DNA of 17,764 nt from contig CANQHH010000008.1 of the NCBI GenBank assembly GCA_947623615.1, positions 1-17,764 on the forward strand. The letters are read 5' to 3'. The notes beneath the pieces are model-generated. The model had not been told where the DNA came from. It was given only the letters and a program-made list of their open reading frames with translations, and ran no database searches. The first letter of the stretch is position 1. Every line of letters begins with the position of its first letter. This document shows positions 7,478-14,766 of this stretch, one piece after another. A program made the translations under genes and the position numbers. The stretch is from an uncultured Clostridia bacterium (GTDB taxonomy: Bacteria; Bacillota; Clostridia; TANB77; CAG-508).

Positions 7478-7831
7478 ATGGAAGGATTCAAAGAAAAGAT
7501 GGAGCAATTGCTCCAAAGCAATAAGCTTTACGTTTCACGGATGGAAAGTGTAGTCCGTGATAAACTGGAAGCCCTCACGTTGCGAGCGATGGAAGAATCG
7601 CAGAGAGAGTTGGTATTTGAAAAAGCCTATCTTAAAGTAAGCGTTATTGGTAAAGGCGTTTATGTATCAATGGAGGGTTCTAGGTCAGGAGCAGTCTTTT
7701 CGGCAGAATATTCTAAAATTCTGTCAGAAGAGGATGTTATTAACATTTCCAAATTGATGTATGAGGAATACGAGTTTGGTTTGGAAAAAGTGGAGGATAA
7801 AGTTTTAATTTATAGCTTTCCTAAACTGTAA
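7478..7831 (+). CDS. Small protein of unknown function (117 aa)
   Basis: Not recognised. The N-terminal half is helical and charged (about 1-48), followed by probable strands (AYLKVSVIGKGVYVSMEG, then SGAVFSAEYS), a helix (EEDVINISKLMYEEYEF) and a final strand (KVLIYSFPKL). The order of elements resembles that of the 121-aa protein encoded at 4491-4856, although I see no clear residue-by-residue identity. The start is ATG 7478 with AAAGGAAGG six nt upstream; the in-frame TTG at 7454 lacks an SD at the right place. Codons such as CTC, ACG, TTG, GCG, CGT and CGG are unlike the AGA-dominated neighbours and suggest a different origin or expression class. Flanked by its own promoter and a strong terminator. 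Confidence 0.75.
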   Translation: MEGFKEKMEQLLQSNKLYVSRMESVVRDKLEALTLRAMEESQRELVFEKAYLKVSVIGKGVYVSMEGSRSGAVFSAEYSKILSEEDVINISKLMYEEYEFGLEKVEDKVLIYSFPKL

Positions 7832-7842
7832 AATAAAAGATT

Positions 7843-7857
7843 TCCTCCAAAGGAGGA
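7843..7857. repeat. Small hairpin containing an SD-like arm
   Basis: TCCTCC (7843-7848) and GGAGGA (7852-7857) pair around AAA, directly before the terminator stem. No start codon follows the GGAGGA at usable distance, so it is probably a structural part of the 3' end. Confidence 0.5.
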
Positions 7858-7886
7858 CCACCTGCAATTTGATTGCAGGTGGTTTT
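7858..7886 (+). terminator. Intrinsic terminator of the 117-aa gene
   Basis: CCACCTGCAA (7858-7867) and TTGCAGGTGG (7873-7882) form a perfect 10-bp stem with loop TTTGA, followed by TTTTG. It separates this gene from adhE. Confidence 0.85.
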
Positions 7887-7931
7887 GTCGTGATACGGGC
7901 GATAAATGATGAATTTTGCGATAAAAATTTC

Positions 7932-7959
7932 TTGACAATTAAAACAAATAATATATAAT
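7932..7959 (+). promoter_or_regulatory. adhE promoter
   Basis: Consensus TTGACA (7932-7937), 16 bp, TATAAT (7954-7959). The leader is about 65 nt and contains an AT-rich inverted repeat (ACATAT at 7988-7993 with ATATGT at 8008-8013). The SD GGAGG lies 7 nt before the ATG. I see no clear Rex operator. Confidence 0.85.
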
Positions 7960-8031
7960 TAAGTGTATTAAAAATACAAAAAAGGAACATATTAAATATT
8001 AATATTATATGTTTGGAACGGAGGAAGGATT

Positions 8032-10644
8032 ATGGCAAAAGAAATAAGTGAAGAGGAAAAAAATAAAATTAATGATATGATAGATAAGCTGATTGAAAAA
8101 GCTAAAAAAGCATCAGAAGAGTATTTAGAATTAGACCAAGAGCAGGTTGATAAAATTGTAAAAGCAATGGCAATGGCAGGGTTAGAACATCATATGGAAC
8201 TTGCTAAAATGGCTGTGGAAGAAACTAAAAGAGGAATTTATGAAGATAAAATAACTAAAAACATGTTTTCTACAGAGTATATATATCATAGTATAAAATA
8301 TGATAAAACAGTTGGAGTTATAGAAGAAAATGAAGAAGAAGGATATGAGAGAATTGCAGAGCCAGTAGGAATAATTGCAGGAGTAACACCAGTAACAAAC
8401 CCTACTTCAACTACTATGTTTAAATCGATAATAGCAGCTAAAACTAGAAATGTAATTGTTTTCGGATTTCATCCAAATGCTCAGCAATGTAGTGTTGCAG
8501 CTGCTAAATATTTAAGAGATGCAGCAATAGAAGCAGGAGCACCAGAGAATTGTATTTTATGGATAGAAGAACCATCAGTAGAAGCTACTAGAGCACTTAT
8601 GAACCATCCAGATGTTAATTTGATATTAGCAACAGGAGGAACAGGGATGGTTAAATCTGCATATTCATGTGGAAAGCCTGCTTTAGGAGTTGGACCAGGA
8701 AATGTGCCATGCTATATTGATAAAACTGCAAAATTAAAAACATCAGTTAATGATTTGGTTCTTTCTAAATCATTTGATAATGGTATGATTTGTGCATCTG
8801 AGCAAGCAGTTATAGTTGATAAGGAAATAAAAGAAGAATTTGAAAAATTAATGCAAGAGGCAGGTTGTTATTTCTTATCTAAAGATCAGACTAAAAAATT
8901 AAGAAGTAGCATGTTTATAGAGGAAAAAGGTTGTGCATTAAATGCAGATATAGTAGGAAAAAGTCCGTATGAGATTGCCAAAGGGGCAGGTATAAAAGTG
9001 CCAGAAGAAACTAAGGTATTAGTTTTACAGGAAAATGGAGTAGGAATAGAATTTCCATTTTCAAAAGAAAAGCTTAGTCCTGTTTTAGCATATTATGTAG
9101 TAGAAAATAGTGATGAAGGAATTGATTTAGCAGAGAAGTTGATTGAGTTTGGTGGACTAGGACATTCAGCTGTTATACATTCAGAAGATAGGGAGACAAT
9201 TGAAAAATTTTCAGAGAAGGTAAAGGTTGGTAGAATAATAGTTAATTCTCCATCAACACATGGAGCAATTGGTGATATATACAACACCAATATGCCATCA
9301 CTTACATTAGGTTGTGGTACATTTGGCGGAAATTCTACAACTGCGAATGTATCATCAGTTAATTTGATAAACATAAAAAGGGTGGCTAAAAGGAGAGTAA
9401 ATATGCAATGGTTTAAAATACCTGAGAAAATATATTTTGAGGCAGGTTCTATAAGCTATTTGGAAAAAATGCAAGATGTTACAAGAGCATTTATTGTAAC
9501 AGACCCTTCAATGGTAGATTTAGGCTATGTAGATAAAATTTTATACCATTTAAGAAAGAGAAAACAACATGTCCACGTAGAAATATTTTCAGATGTAGAA
9601 TCAGATCCATCATTTGAAACTGTAAATAAAGGTGTAAAAATGATGAATGATTTTAAACCAGATGCAATTATTGCAATAGGCGGAGGAAGTCCAATTGATG
9701 CAGCAAAGGGAATGTGGCTATTTTATGAACATCCAGAGGCAGATGTGGAAGGTTTAAAATTAAAATTTATGGATATAAGAAAACGTACCTATAAATTCCC
9801 TAAGTTAGGAACTAAAGCAAAATTAGTGGCTATACCAACAACATCTGGAACAGGTTCAGAAGTAACATCATTTGCAGTAATAACAGATAAAAAGTTGAAT
9901 AAAAAATATCCACTTGCAGATTATGAATTAACACCAGATGTTGCAATAGTGGATCCAGATTTAGTAATGAGTTTACCAAAAAAGATTACTGCAGATACTG
10001 GTATGGATGTTCTTACACATGCAATTGAAAGTTATGTATCTAATATGGCTTCAGATTATACAGATGGATTAGCCGAAAAAGCGGTAGAATTGGTATTTAA
10101 AAATATAAGGGAAGCATATAATAATGGCAGTAACAAGGTAGCTAGAGAACATATGCATAATGCTAGTACAATAGCAGGAATGGCATTTACAAATGCGTTT
10201 CTAGGAGTAAATCACTCTTTAGCTCATAAGTTAGGTGCTGAATTCCATATGGCACATGGTAGAATAAATGCAATTTTGCTTCCATATGTAATAAGATATA
10301 ATAGTCAAAAACCTACTAAGTTTGTATCATTCCCAAAATATGAATATTTTATTGCAGATCAGAAATATGCTGATTTATCAAGAAGATTAAACTTTCCAGC
10401 ATATACAAATGAGGAAGGAGTTTGGTCATTAATACGCGAGGTGCAAAAACTAAATTCGGATTTAGGAATAGAAAAATCATTTAGAGAAGCGGGAATAGAT
10501 GAACAAGAATTTTTAGAAAAGGTAGATATGCTAGCAGATAGAGCTTTTGAAGATCAATGTACAACAGCAAATCCACGTTTACCATTAGTAAGTGAATTGA
10601 AACAAATATTGCTAGATGCATATTATGGAAATGAAATAAAATAG
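8032..10644 (+). CDS. adhE: Bifunctional acetaldehyde-CoA/alcohol dehydrogenase
   Basis: 870 aa, the normal AdhE length. It reduces acetyl-CoA to acetaldehyde and then ethanol, oxidising two NADH, and in known members assembles into cytoplasmic spirosomes. The N-terminal aldehyde dehydrogenase half (about 1-450) has the substrate and cofactor region around TPVTNPTSTTMFK and the catalytic Cys254 in NGMICASEQ. The C-terminal iron-dependent alcohol dehydrogenase half has GGGSPIDAAKG, TSGTGSEVTSF and predicted Fe ligands Asp659, His663 (DVLTHAIES), His728 (NHSLAHKLG) and His742 (MAHGRIN), at the spacing of E. coli AdhE. Both active sites look intact. Start ATG follows GGAGG. Monocistronic, with a consensus promoter, so likely well expressed during fermentation. 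Confidence 0.98.
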   Translation: MAKEISEEEKNKINDMIDKLIEKAKKASEEYLELDQEQVDKIVKAMAMAGLEHHMELAKMAVEETKRGIYEDKITKNMFSTEYIYHSIKYDKTVGVIEENEEEGYERIAEPVGIIAGVTPVTNPTSTTMFKSIIAAKTRNVIVFGFHPNAQQCSVAAAKYLRDAAIEAGAPENCILWIEEPSVEATRALMNHPDVNLILATGGTGMVKSAYSCGKPALGVGPGNVPCYIDKTAKLKTSVNDLVLSKSFDNGMICASEQAVIVDKEIKEEFEKLMQEAGCYFLSKDQTKKLRSSMFIEEKGCALNADIVGKSPYEIAKGAGIKVPEETKVLVLQENGVGIEFPFSKEKLSPVLAYYVVENSDEGIDLAEKLIEFGGLGHSAVIHSEDRETIEKFSEKVKVGRIIVNSPSTHGAIGDIYNTNMPSLTLGCGTFGGNSTTANVSSVNLINIKRVAKRRVNMQWFKIPEKIYFEAGSISYLEKMQDVTRAFIVTDPSMVDLGYVDKILYHLRKRKQHVHVEIFSDVESDPSFETVNKGVKMMNDFKPDAIIAIGGGSPIDAAKGMWLFYEHPEADVEGLKLKFMDIRKRTYKFPKLGTKAKLVAIPTTSGTGSEVTSFAVITDKKLNKKYPLADYELTPDVAIVDPDLVMSLPKKITADTGMDVLTHAIESYVSNMASDYTDGLAEKAVELVFKNIREAYNNGSNKVAREHMHNASTIAGMAFTNAFLGVNHSLAHKLGAEFHMAHGRINAILLPYVIRYNSQKPTKFVSFPKYEYFIADQKYADLSRRLNFPAYTNEEGVWSLIREVQKLNSDLGIEKSFREAGIDEQEFLEKVDMLADRAFEDQCTTANPRLPLVSELKQILLDAYYGNEIK

Positions 10645-10646
10645 AA

Positions 10647-10680
10647 AAAAACTGTCGATTTTGTTAAATCGGCAGTTTTT
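10647..10680. terminator. Bidirectional terminator between adhE and aspS
   Basis: A 15-bp stem: 10647-10661 (AAAAACTGTCGATTT) with 10666-10680 (AAATCGGCAGTTTTT), one T-G pair, loop TGTT. The A/T ends supply U-tracts on both strands. Confidence 0.9.
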
Positions 10681-10684
10681 AAAA

Positions 10685-12439
10685 TTATTTTTCTTTTATA
10701 TCTAATTTTATATGAACATCGCGAAGTTGTTCTCTTGTAACATCGCCAGGTGCTCCCATTAATAAATCTTGAGCTTTGCTATTCATAGGGAATGCAATAA
10801 CTTCACGAATAGTTTCACTATCTAATAAAAGCATAAGCATTCTATCTATACCAGGTGCAATACCAGCATGAGGAGGAGCCCCATATTGAAAAGCATTGAA
10901 AAGAGCAGAAAATCTTTTTTCAATATCTTCTTTTGTATAACCTGCAATTTCAAAAGCTTTAATCATTATTTCAGGATCATGATTTCTTACGGCTCCTGAA
11001 GAAACTTCGATACCGTTACATACTATGTCATATTGATATGCAAGAATTTCTAAAGGCTTCTTTGTATTTAATGCTTCTAAACCACCTTGTGGCATAGAAA
11101 AAGGGTTATGACAGAATGTTATTTCTCCACGATCATCAAGTTCATACATAGGAAAATCTACTATCCAACAGAACTTAAATACATCTTTTTCTATTAAATC
11201 AAGTCTTTTTCCAAGTTCTGTTCTTATTTGACCAGCAAGATCTGCAGCCTTTGCTTCATTATCTGCTATAAAGAAAATAGTGTCGCCTTTATCTAGACTA
11301 GCTAATTCTAATAATTCTTTTTTACATTCATCTGGTATGAATTTATCAATTGGACCTTTATAAGATAAATCATCTTGAACCTCAAGATAGCCAAGACCAC
11401 CCATACCTATGGATTTTGCAAATTCTAACATTTTCTCATGGAAGCCTTTTGATAAATGACCTGTAACTTTTATAGCTCTAACTGTAGCATCAATAAAAGG
11501 CTTGAATGTGCATTTTTTGAAAAAGTCAGATAAATCTATAATATACAATGGATTTCTTAAATCTGGTTTATCACTACCATATTTTAACATTGCATCTCTA
11601 TATGAAATGCGAGGAAATGGGGCAGGTGATACTTTCTTATCAGAAAATTTTGAAAATGTGTTATATATAACAGGTTCTATAACTGAAAATACATCTTCCT
11701 GTGTAGCATAAGACATTTCCATATCTAGTTGATAAAATTCACCAGGAGCACGGTCAGCTCTAGCATCTTCATCTCTAAAGCAAGGAGCTATTTGAAAATA
11801 TTTATCAATTCCAGAAACCATAAGAAGTTGCTTGAATTGTTGTGGTGCCTGTGGAAGTGCATAGAATTTTCCTGGATGCACTCTACTAGGTACAAGATAA
11901 TCTCTTGCTCCTTCTGGAGATGAGCTTGTTAAAATAGGGGTTTGAACTTCTAAAAATCCCTGTTCTACCATTTGAGCTCTTAAAAATTGTAAAACCTGTG
12001 CTCTTAATATTAAATTATTTTGCAACTTTTTAGAACGTAAATCTAAAAAGCGGTATTGTAATCTTAAATCTTCTCTAATTTCTTGATTAGTATTTACTTC
12101 AAAAGGTAACATTTTTGTTCTTTTTCCAAGAACAGTTATATTATTTATTACTATTTCAACTTCACCTGTTTTGATATTTGGATTGTATGTTTCTGGGTCT
12201 CTTTTTCTAACAACACCTTCTACACATACACTAGATTCTATTGGTATTCTTGATGCAAAATCAACAGCATCTTCTTTACCAGAAGTAACTACTTGTGTTA
12301 TTCCATACATATCTCTAATATCAAGAAATACTAATCCACCTAAATCTCTAATAGTTTCAACAAAACCGCATATTTTGACATCTTTTCCAACATCATCTAA
12401 TCCGATTTCATTGCAATTATGAGTTCTATAAATACTCAT
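10685..12439 (-). CDS. aspS: Aspartyl-tRNA synthetase
   Basis: Class II AspRS, 584 aa, full bacterial length. The N-terminal OB-fold anticodon domain (about 1-105) includes ETIRDLGGLVFLDIRD. The catalytic core has SSPEGARDYLVPSR, the flipping-loop and Asp-binding region, motif 2 CFRDEDARADR, a bacterial GAD insertion in the middle, and motif 3 GIAPGIDRMLMLL near the C-terminus. After motif 2 it reads APGEFYQLDMEMS, one residue longer than the QPEFTQIDIE type usual in Bacillota and E. coli, and recalls the alphaproteobacterial type. Leu33 aligns with E. coli Leu30, where non-discriminating enzymes often have His. Its charging specificity (Asp only, or also tRNA(Asn)) is therefore open. SD GGAGG lies 8 nt before ATG. 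No hisS next to it in this window. Confidence 0.97.
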   Translation of the reverse strand: MSIYRTHNCNEIGLDDVGKDVKICGFVETIRDLGGLVFLDIRDMYGITQVVTSGKEDAVDFASRIPIESSVCVEGVVRKRDPETYNPNIKTGEVEIVINNITVLGKRTKMLPFEVNTNQEIREDLRLQYRFLDLRSKKLQNNLILRAQVLQFLRAQMVEQGFLEVQTPILTSSSPEGARDYLVPSRVHPGKFYALPQAPQQFKQLLMVSGIDKYFQIAPCFRDEDARADRAPGEFYQLDMEMSYATQEDVFSVIEPVIYNTFSKFSDKKVSPAPFPRISYRDAMLKYGSDKPDLRNPLYIIDLSDFFKKCTFKPFIDATVRAIKVTGHLSKGFHEKMLEFAKSIGMGGLGYLEVQDDLSYKGPIDKFIPDECKKELLELASLDKGDTIFFIADNEAKAADLAGQIRTELGKRLDLIEKDVFKFCWIVDFPMYELDDRGEITFCHNPFSMPQGGLEALNTKKPLEILAYQYDIVCNGIEVSSGAVRNHDPEIMIKAFEIAGYTKEDIEKRFSALFNAFQYGAPPHAGIAPGIDRMLMLLLDSETIREVIAFPMNSKAQDLLMGAPGDVTREQLRDVHIKLDIKEK

Positions 12440-12487
12440 TCTAAAATCCTCCTCTTACTAAATAAATAAGGCATAAAAGTAATGTAT

Positions 12488-12516
12488 ATTTTACAATATT
12501 ATGTCCAAAAAGTCAA
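12488..12516 (-). promoter_or_regulatory. aspS promoter
   Basis: On the minus strand TTGACT (complement of 12511-12516), 17 bp, TAAAAT (complement of 12488-12493). The leader is about 42 nt, too short for a T-box. Confidence 0.75.
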
Positions 12517-12549
12517 TTGTTTATATATTTAAGTTTTGACAATATAAAT

Positions 12550-13572
12550 TTAATCACATTTAATAATCCATGGATTGTCTTGTGTACCACTTTTATTATT
12601 TAAATCAACCTCTACACTAGAATTCAACATAATAACAGGGCGTAAATGTGCTACGCTATCTATTTCATTAGATGGCTGATAAAGCGGATCTGCACTAACC
12701 TTGTCAGAATCAATTCTACTTACACAATATTGTGGAAAACTTTGTGATATATTAATACATCTTGAAGCAAGAAAATAACCATCATAAGGAGTATCACGAT
12801 TAATAAATAAATTATAGTAAATATCATTTGTGAAATTGTTTTCATAAATATTTCTCTCCCAGAAGGTGTGCTTTAAAGTTATATTGTTAATAGCACTGCT
12901 TGAACCTGTAATTATATCTGTTTGTGTATTAATATCTATAGAAGTGCCAATTTTACTATCAATTACTTGTTCAAGTTCTTGTTTCAAAATATTTGGATAT
13001 ATAATATTATCATATCCTGTATATGTTACTGCTTCGCCATATTTAACAAATCCGTCATTATAATCTGAATAATTCCATATTGAGCTCATGTTACTTTGAA
13101 TATCTTCTATATTTATGCTTCTTGCATATCCAAAATTGTAGTTACCATATAATTTGTTACACATATCATTTAATAAATATACAGCATTGTTATATCCATT
13201 AATTCCTTTTAAATGTATAGAATCACCACTTGTTTGTTTATCACTAATTAACATTATTTGAGATTTATTTCTTGAAAGTCCTAAGACTTGCCATTTTAAA
13301 CTATCATCTCTTTGAATATTTACTGTTTCAGAATATCCACTATTTTCTGAACTTAATTCATAAGATGTGAGTCCAATTGGTGTATATTGCACAAAATCGC
13401 CAATGTGGATTTTTCCTGGAACTTGACCTGTTTCATCAAAGTTATCTAGTAGTGATTGAAAATTTCCAGTGTTTTTTATTGGTGCATATTTTATTACAGC
13501 AACAATTACTAAAATTATAACTACTAAAAATAATATAAATATTAATTTAGAATCGCCTTTAGATTTTTTCAT
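12550..13572 (-). CDS. Membrane-anchored extracellular protein of unknown function
   Basis: 340 aa. A short basic N-terminus (MKKSKGDSK) is followed by one hydrophobic helix at about residues 10-28, with no lipobox or clear signal-peptidase site, so it is probably an uncleaved anchor with the rest outside the cell. The exterior part is rich in Asn, Ser, Tyr and Asp. It starts with VPGKIHIGDFVQY, contains WQVLGL, and ends with HLRPVIMLNSS and GTQDNPWIIKC. This opening and ending remind me of the DUF6273-type domain of clostridial surface proteins, an assignment from memory. The start is the ATG at 13570-13572, placed 5 nt after GGAGG; an ATG four codons earlier overlaps that SD. No strong terminator follows, so read-through into aspS is possible. 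Diverges from the kinase gene at 13777. Confidence 0.75.
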   Translation of the reverse strand: MKKSKGDSKLIFILFLVVIILVIVAVIKYAPIKNTGNFQSLLDNFDETGQVPGKIHIGDFVQYTPIGLTSYELSSENSGYSETVNIQRDDSLKWQVLGLSRNKSQIMLISDKQTSGDSIHLKGINGYNNAVYLLNDMCNKLYGNYNFGYARSINIEDIQSNMSSIWNYSDYNDGFVKYGEAVTYTGYDNIIYPNILKQELEQVIDSKIGTSIDINTQTDIITGSSSAINNITLKHTFWERNIYENNFTNDIYYNLFINRDTPYDGYFLASRCINISQSFPQYCVSRIDSDKVSADPLYQPSNEIDSVAHLRPVIMLNSSVEVDLNNKSGTQDNPWIIKCD

Positions 13573-13603
13573 GTTTACCTCCATTAATGTTTATGCACTT
13601 ACT

Positions 13604-13632
13604 ATTATACTTTAATATAGAGAAAATTGCAA
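13604..13632 (-). promoter_or_regulatory. Promoter of the surface-protein gene
   Basis: The minus strand has TTGCAA (13627-13632), 17 bp, TATAAT (complement of 13604-13609). Good match and spacing. Confidence 0.8.
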
Positions 13633-13677
13633 TCAATGTCAGGGATTGGGGCTTGAGAATATAGATATAAAAATTGC

Positions 13678-13706
13678 TTGCAAAAAAATATATATAGATA
13701 TATAAT
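13678..13706 (+). promoter_or_regulatory. Promoter of the nucleotide-kinase-like gene
   Basis: TTGCAA (13678-13683), 17 bp, TATAAT (13701-13706). It faces away from the surface-protein promoter, with 45 bp between the two -35 boxes. The leader is about 65 nt. Confidence 0.75.
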
Positions 13707-13776
13707 GAAAAATAGGAAAACAAAAGGGAATAAGGATAATAGTGATGCTAAAGATAACATATAGGGGGATAAGGTT

Positions 13777-14352
13777 ATGGCAAACTCAAAAATGATAATA
13801 GTTGAAGGAGCGCAAGGAGCAGGAAAAACAACAATAACAGATTTTTTAAGATATGCAATAAAGTATACAAATTTATATCGTTTAACAGGGACATCTGATA
13901 GTGGAAAAGCAGGAAAAGAAAAAGCCACAATTATGTATAGAAATTTAATGACATATATAAAATCACTTGAAAATCTTAGTGTAAACTTGTTGTTTGATAG
14001 AACTTTTTTTACAGAAGAAGTGTATTGTAGATTAGGTTTTAAAGAGTATTCATTTTCAGATGTATATGAAAAATTATTAAAAGAATTAAGTGAAATGGAT
14101 TTTGATATTTATTATATAACAATATATTTACAAGATGAATCTATATATGAAAAAAGACTTGAAAGAGATGGAAAAGCTATTCCAGAATATGCTAAATTCA
14201 AATTAGAAAGTAGTATAAATCAGCAAAGAGAATATTTGAAAATGGCAGAAGAAATAAAAGAAAAATATCCTAAAATAAATGTAATTAATATAGAAAATAG
14301 CAGAGATTTTGAAGAAGTCAAAAAACAATTGCTAGATATATTAGATAATTAG
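13777..14352 (+). CDS. P-loop nucleoside/nucleotide kinase-like protein
   Basis: 191 aa, cytoplasmic. The Walker A motif GAQGAGKTT is at 11-19 right after the first strand (MIIVE). LLFDRTFFTEEVYCRLG (Asp74-Arg75) matches the DR motif of the deoxynucleoside kinase and thymidylate kinase superfamily, and ERLERDGK (about 127-134) fits an Arg-rich lid. The C-terminus is helical, with a strand (INVINIEN). The expected activity is phosphoryl transfer from ATP to a nucleoside or nucleotide; the substrate cannot be read from the sequence, and other small P-loop kinases remain possible. The SD is GGGGG at 8 nt from ATG, or AAGG nearer. Own promoter and terminator, directly upstream of the gatC operon. 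Confidence 0.8.
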   Translation: MANSKMIIVEGAQGAGKTTITDFLRYAIKYTNLYRLTGTSDSGKAGKEKATIMYRNLMTYIKSLENLSVNLLFDRTFFTEEVYCRLGFKEYSFSDVYEKLLKELSEMDFDIYYITIYLQDESIYEKRLERDGKAIPEYAKFKLESSINQQREYLKMAEEIKEKYPKINVINIENSRDFEEVKKQLLDILDN

Positions 14353-14356
14353 TATG

Positions 14357-14406
14357 AAAACAAGTGCTAAGTTAGGTAAAATTAACTCTTAGTACTTGTT
14401 TTTTTT
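14357..14406 (+). terminator. Intrinsic terminator before gatC
   Basis: AAAACAAGTGCTAAG (14357-14371) pairs with CTTAGTACTTGTTTT, with one G-T pair and a small extension TTA/TAA with bulge. It is followed by a run of T to 14406. Confidence 0.85.
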
Positions 14407-14424
14407 ACAAAAAGTGTATATAAT
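14396..14424 (+). promoter_or_regulatory. Predicted gatCAB operon promoter
   Basis: TATAAT at 14419-14424. The -35 position 17 bp upstream is TTGTTT (14396-14401), inside the terminator's right arm and T-tract. Initiation near 14431 lies after the first in-frame ATG (14425), supporting the gatC start at 14458. Confidence 0.6.
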
Positions 14425-14457
14425 ATGAAAATGAATTTAGAGATAGGAGATGAGTTT

Positions 14458-14748
14458 ATGGCAAAAGTAGGAAAAGAAGAATTATTGCATATTGCAAAAT
14501 TGTCAAACTTAAATTTAAAAGAAGACGAAATAGATAAATATTTATTAAATCTTCAAGACATTTTAAATTTTGCTAATATTGTAAATAATGCAAATGTAGA
14601 AGGGTTAAATATTACAATAGGATTTAATCAAAATGAAAATGTATTTAGAAAAGATGAAGTAGTTGTATTTGAAGATAATGAAGCATTGTTACAAAATGCA
14701 CCTGAAAAAGAAAGGAATATGTTTAAGATTCCAAAAGTTATTCAATAA
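14458..14748 (+). CDS. gatC: Asp-tRNA(Asn)/Glu-tRNA(Gln) amidotransferase subunit C
   Basis: 96 aa, the usual GatC size. GatC wraps around and stabilises the GatA-GatB interface of the transamidosome enzyme that converts misacylated Glu-tRNA(Gln) and/or Asp-tRNA(Asn) to the amide form. Family features: an N-terminal helix EELLHIAKLSNLNLKEDEI, a middle helix LLNLQDILNFANIVNNANVE, and the conserved NVFRKDEV, with a C-terminal KIPKVI. ATG 14458 follows GGAG by 8 nt; the ATG at 14425 is upstream of the predicted transcription start and has no SD. First gene of the operon, 18 nt before the HAD gene. Confidence 0.95.
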   Translation: MAKVGKEELLHIAKLSNLNLKEDEIDKYLLNLQDILNFANIVNNANVEGLNITIGFNQNENVFRKDEVVVFEDNEALLQNAPEKERNMFKIPKVIQ

Positions 14749-14766
14749 ATTTTGAGGAGAAATTTT

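Noticed and set aside
7843..7857. GGAGGA as ribosome binding site of an unannotated small gene
   Set aside because: It is immediately followed by the terminator stem and has no start codon at usable distance.
7932..8013. Rex (redox) operator upstream of adhE
   Set aside because: Expected from adhE biology, but neither the promoter nor the leader inverted repeat fits the TTGTTAA-N4-TTAACAA pattern.
13605..13928. Hydrophobic 107-codon minus-strand frame overlapping the kinase start
   Set aside because: It runs antisense through the Walker A region and two good promoters; its hydrophobicity comes from reading A-rich codons backward.
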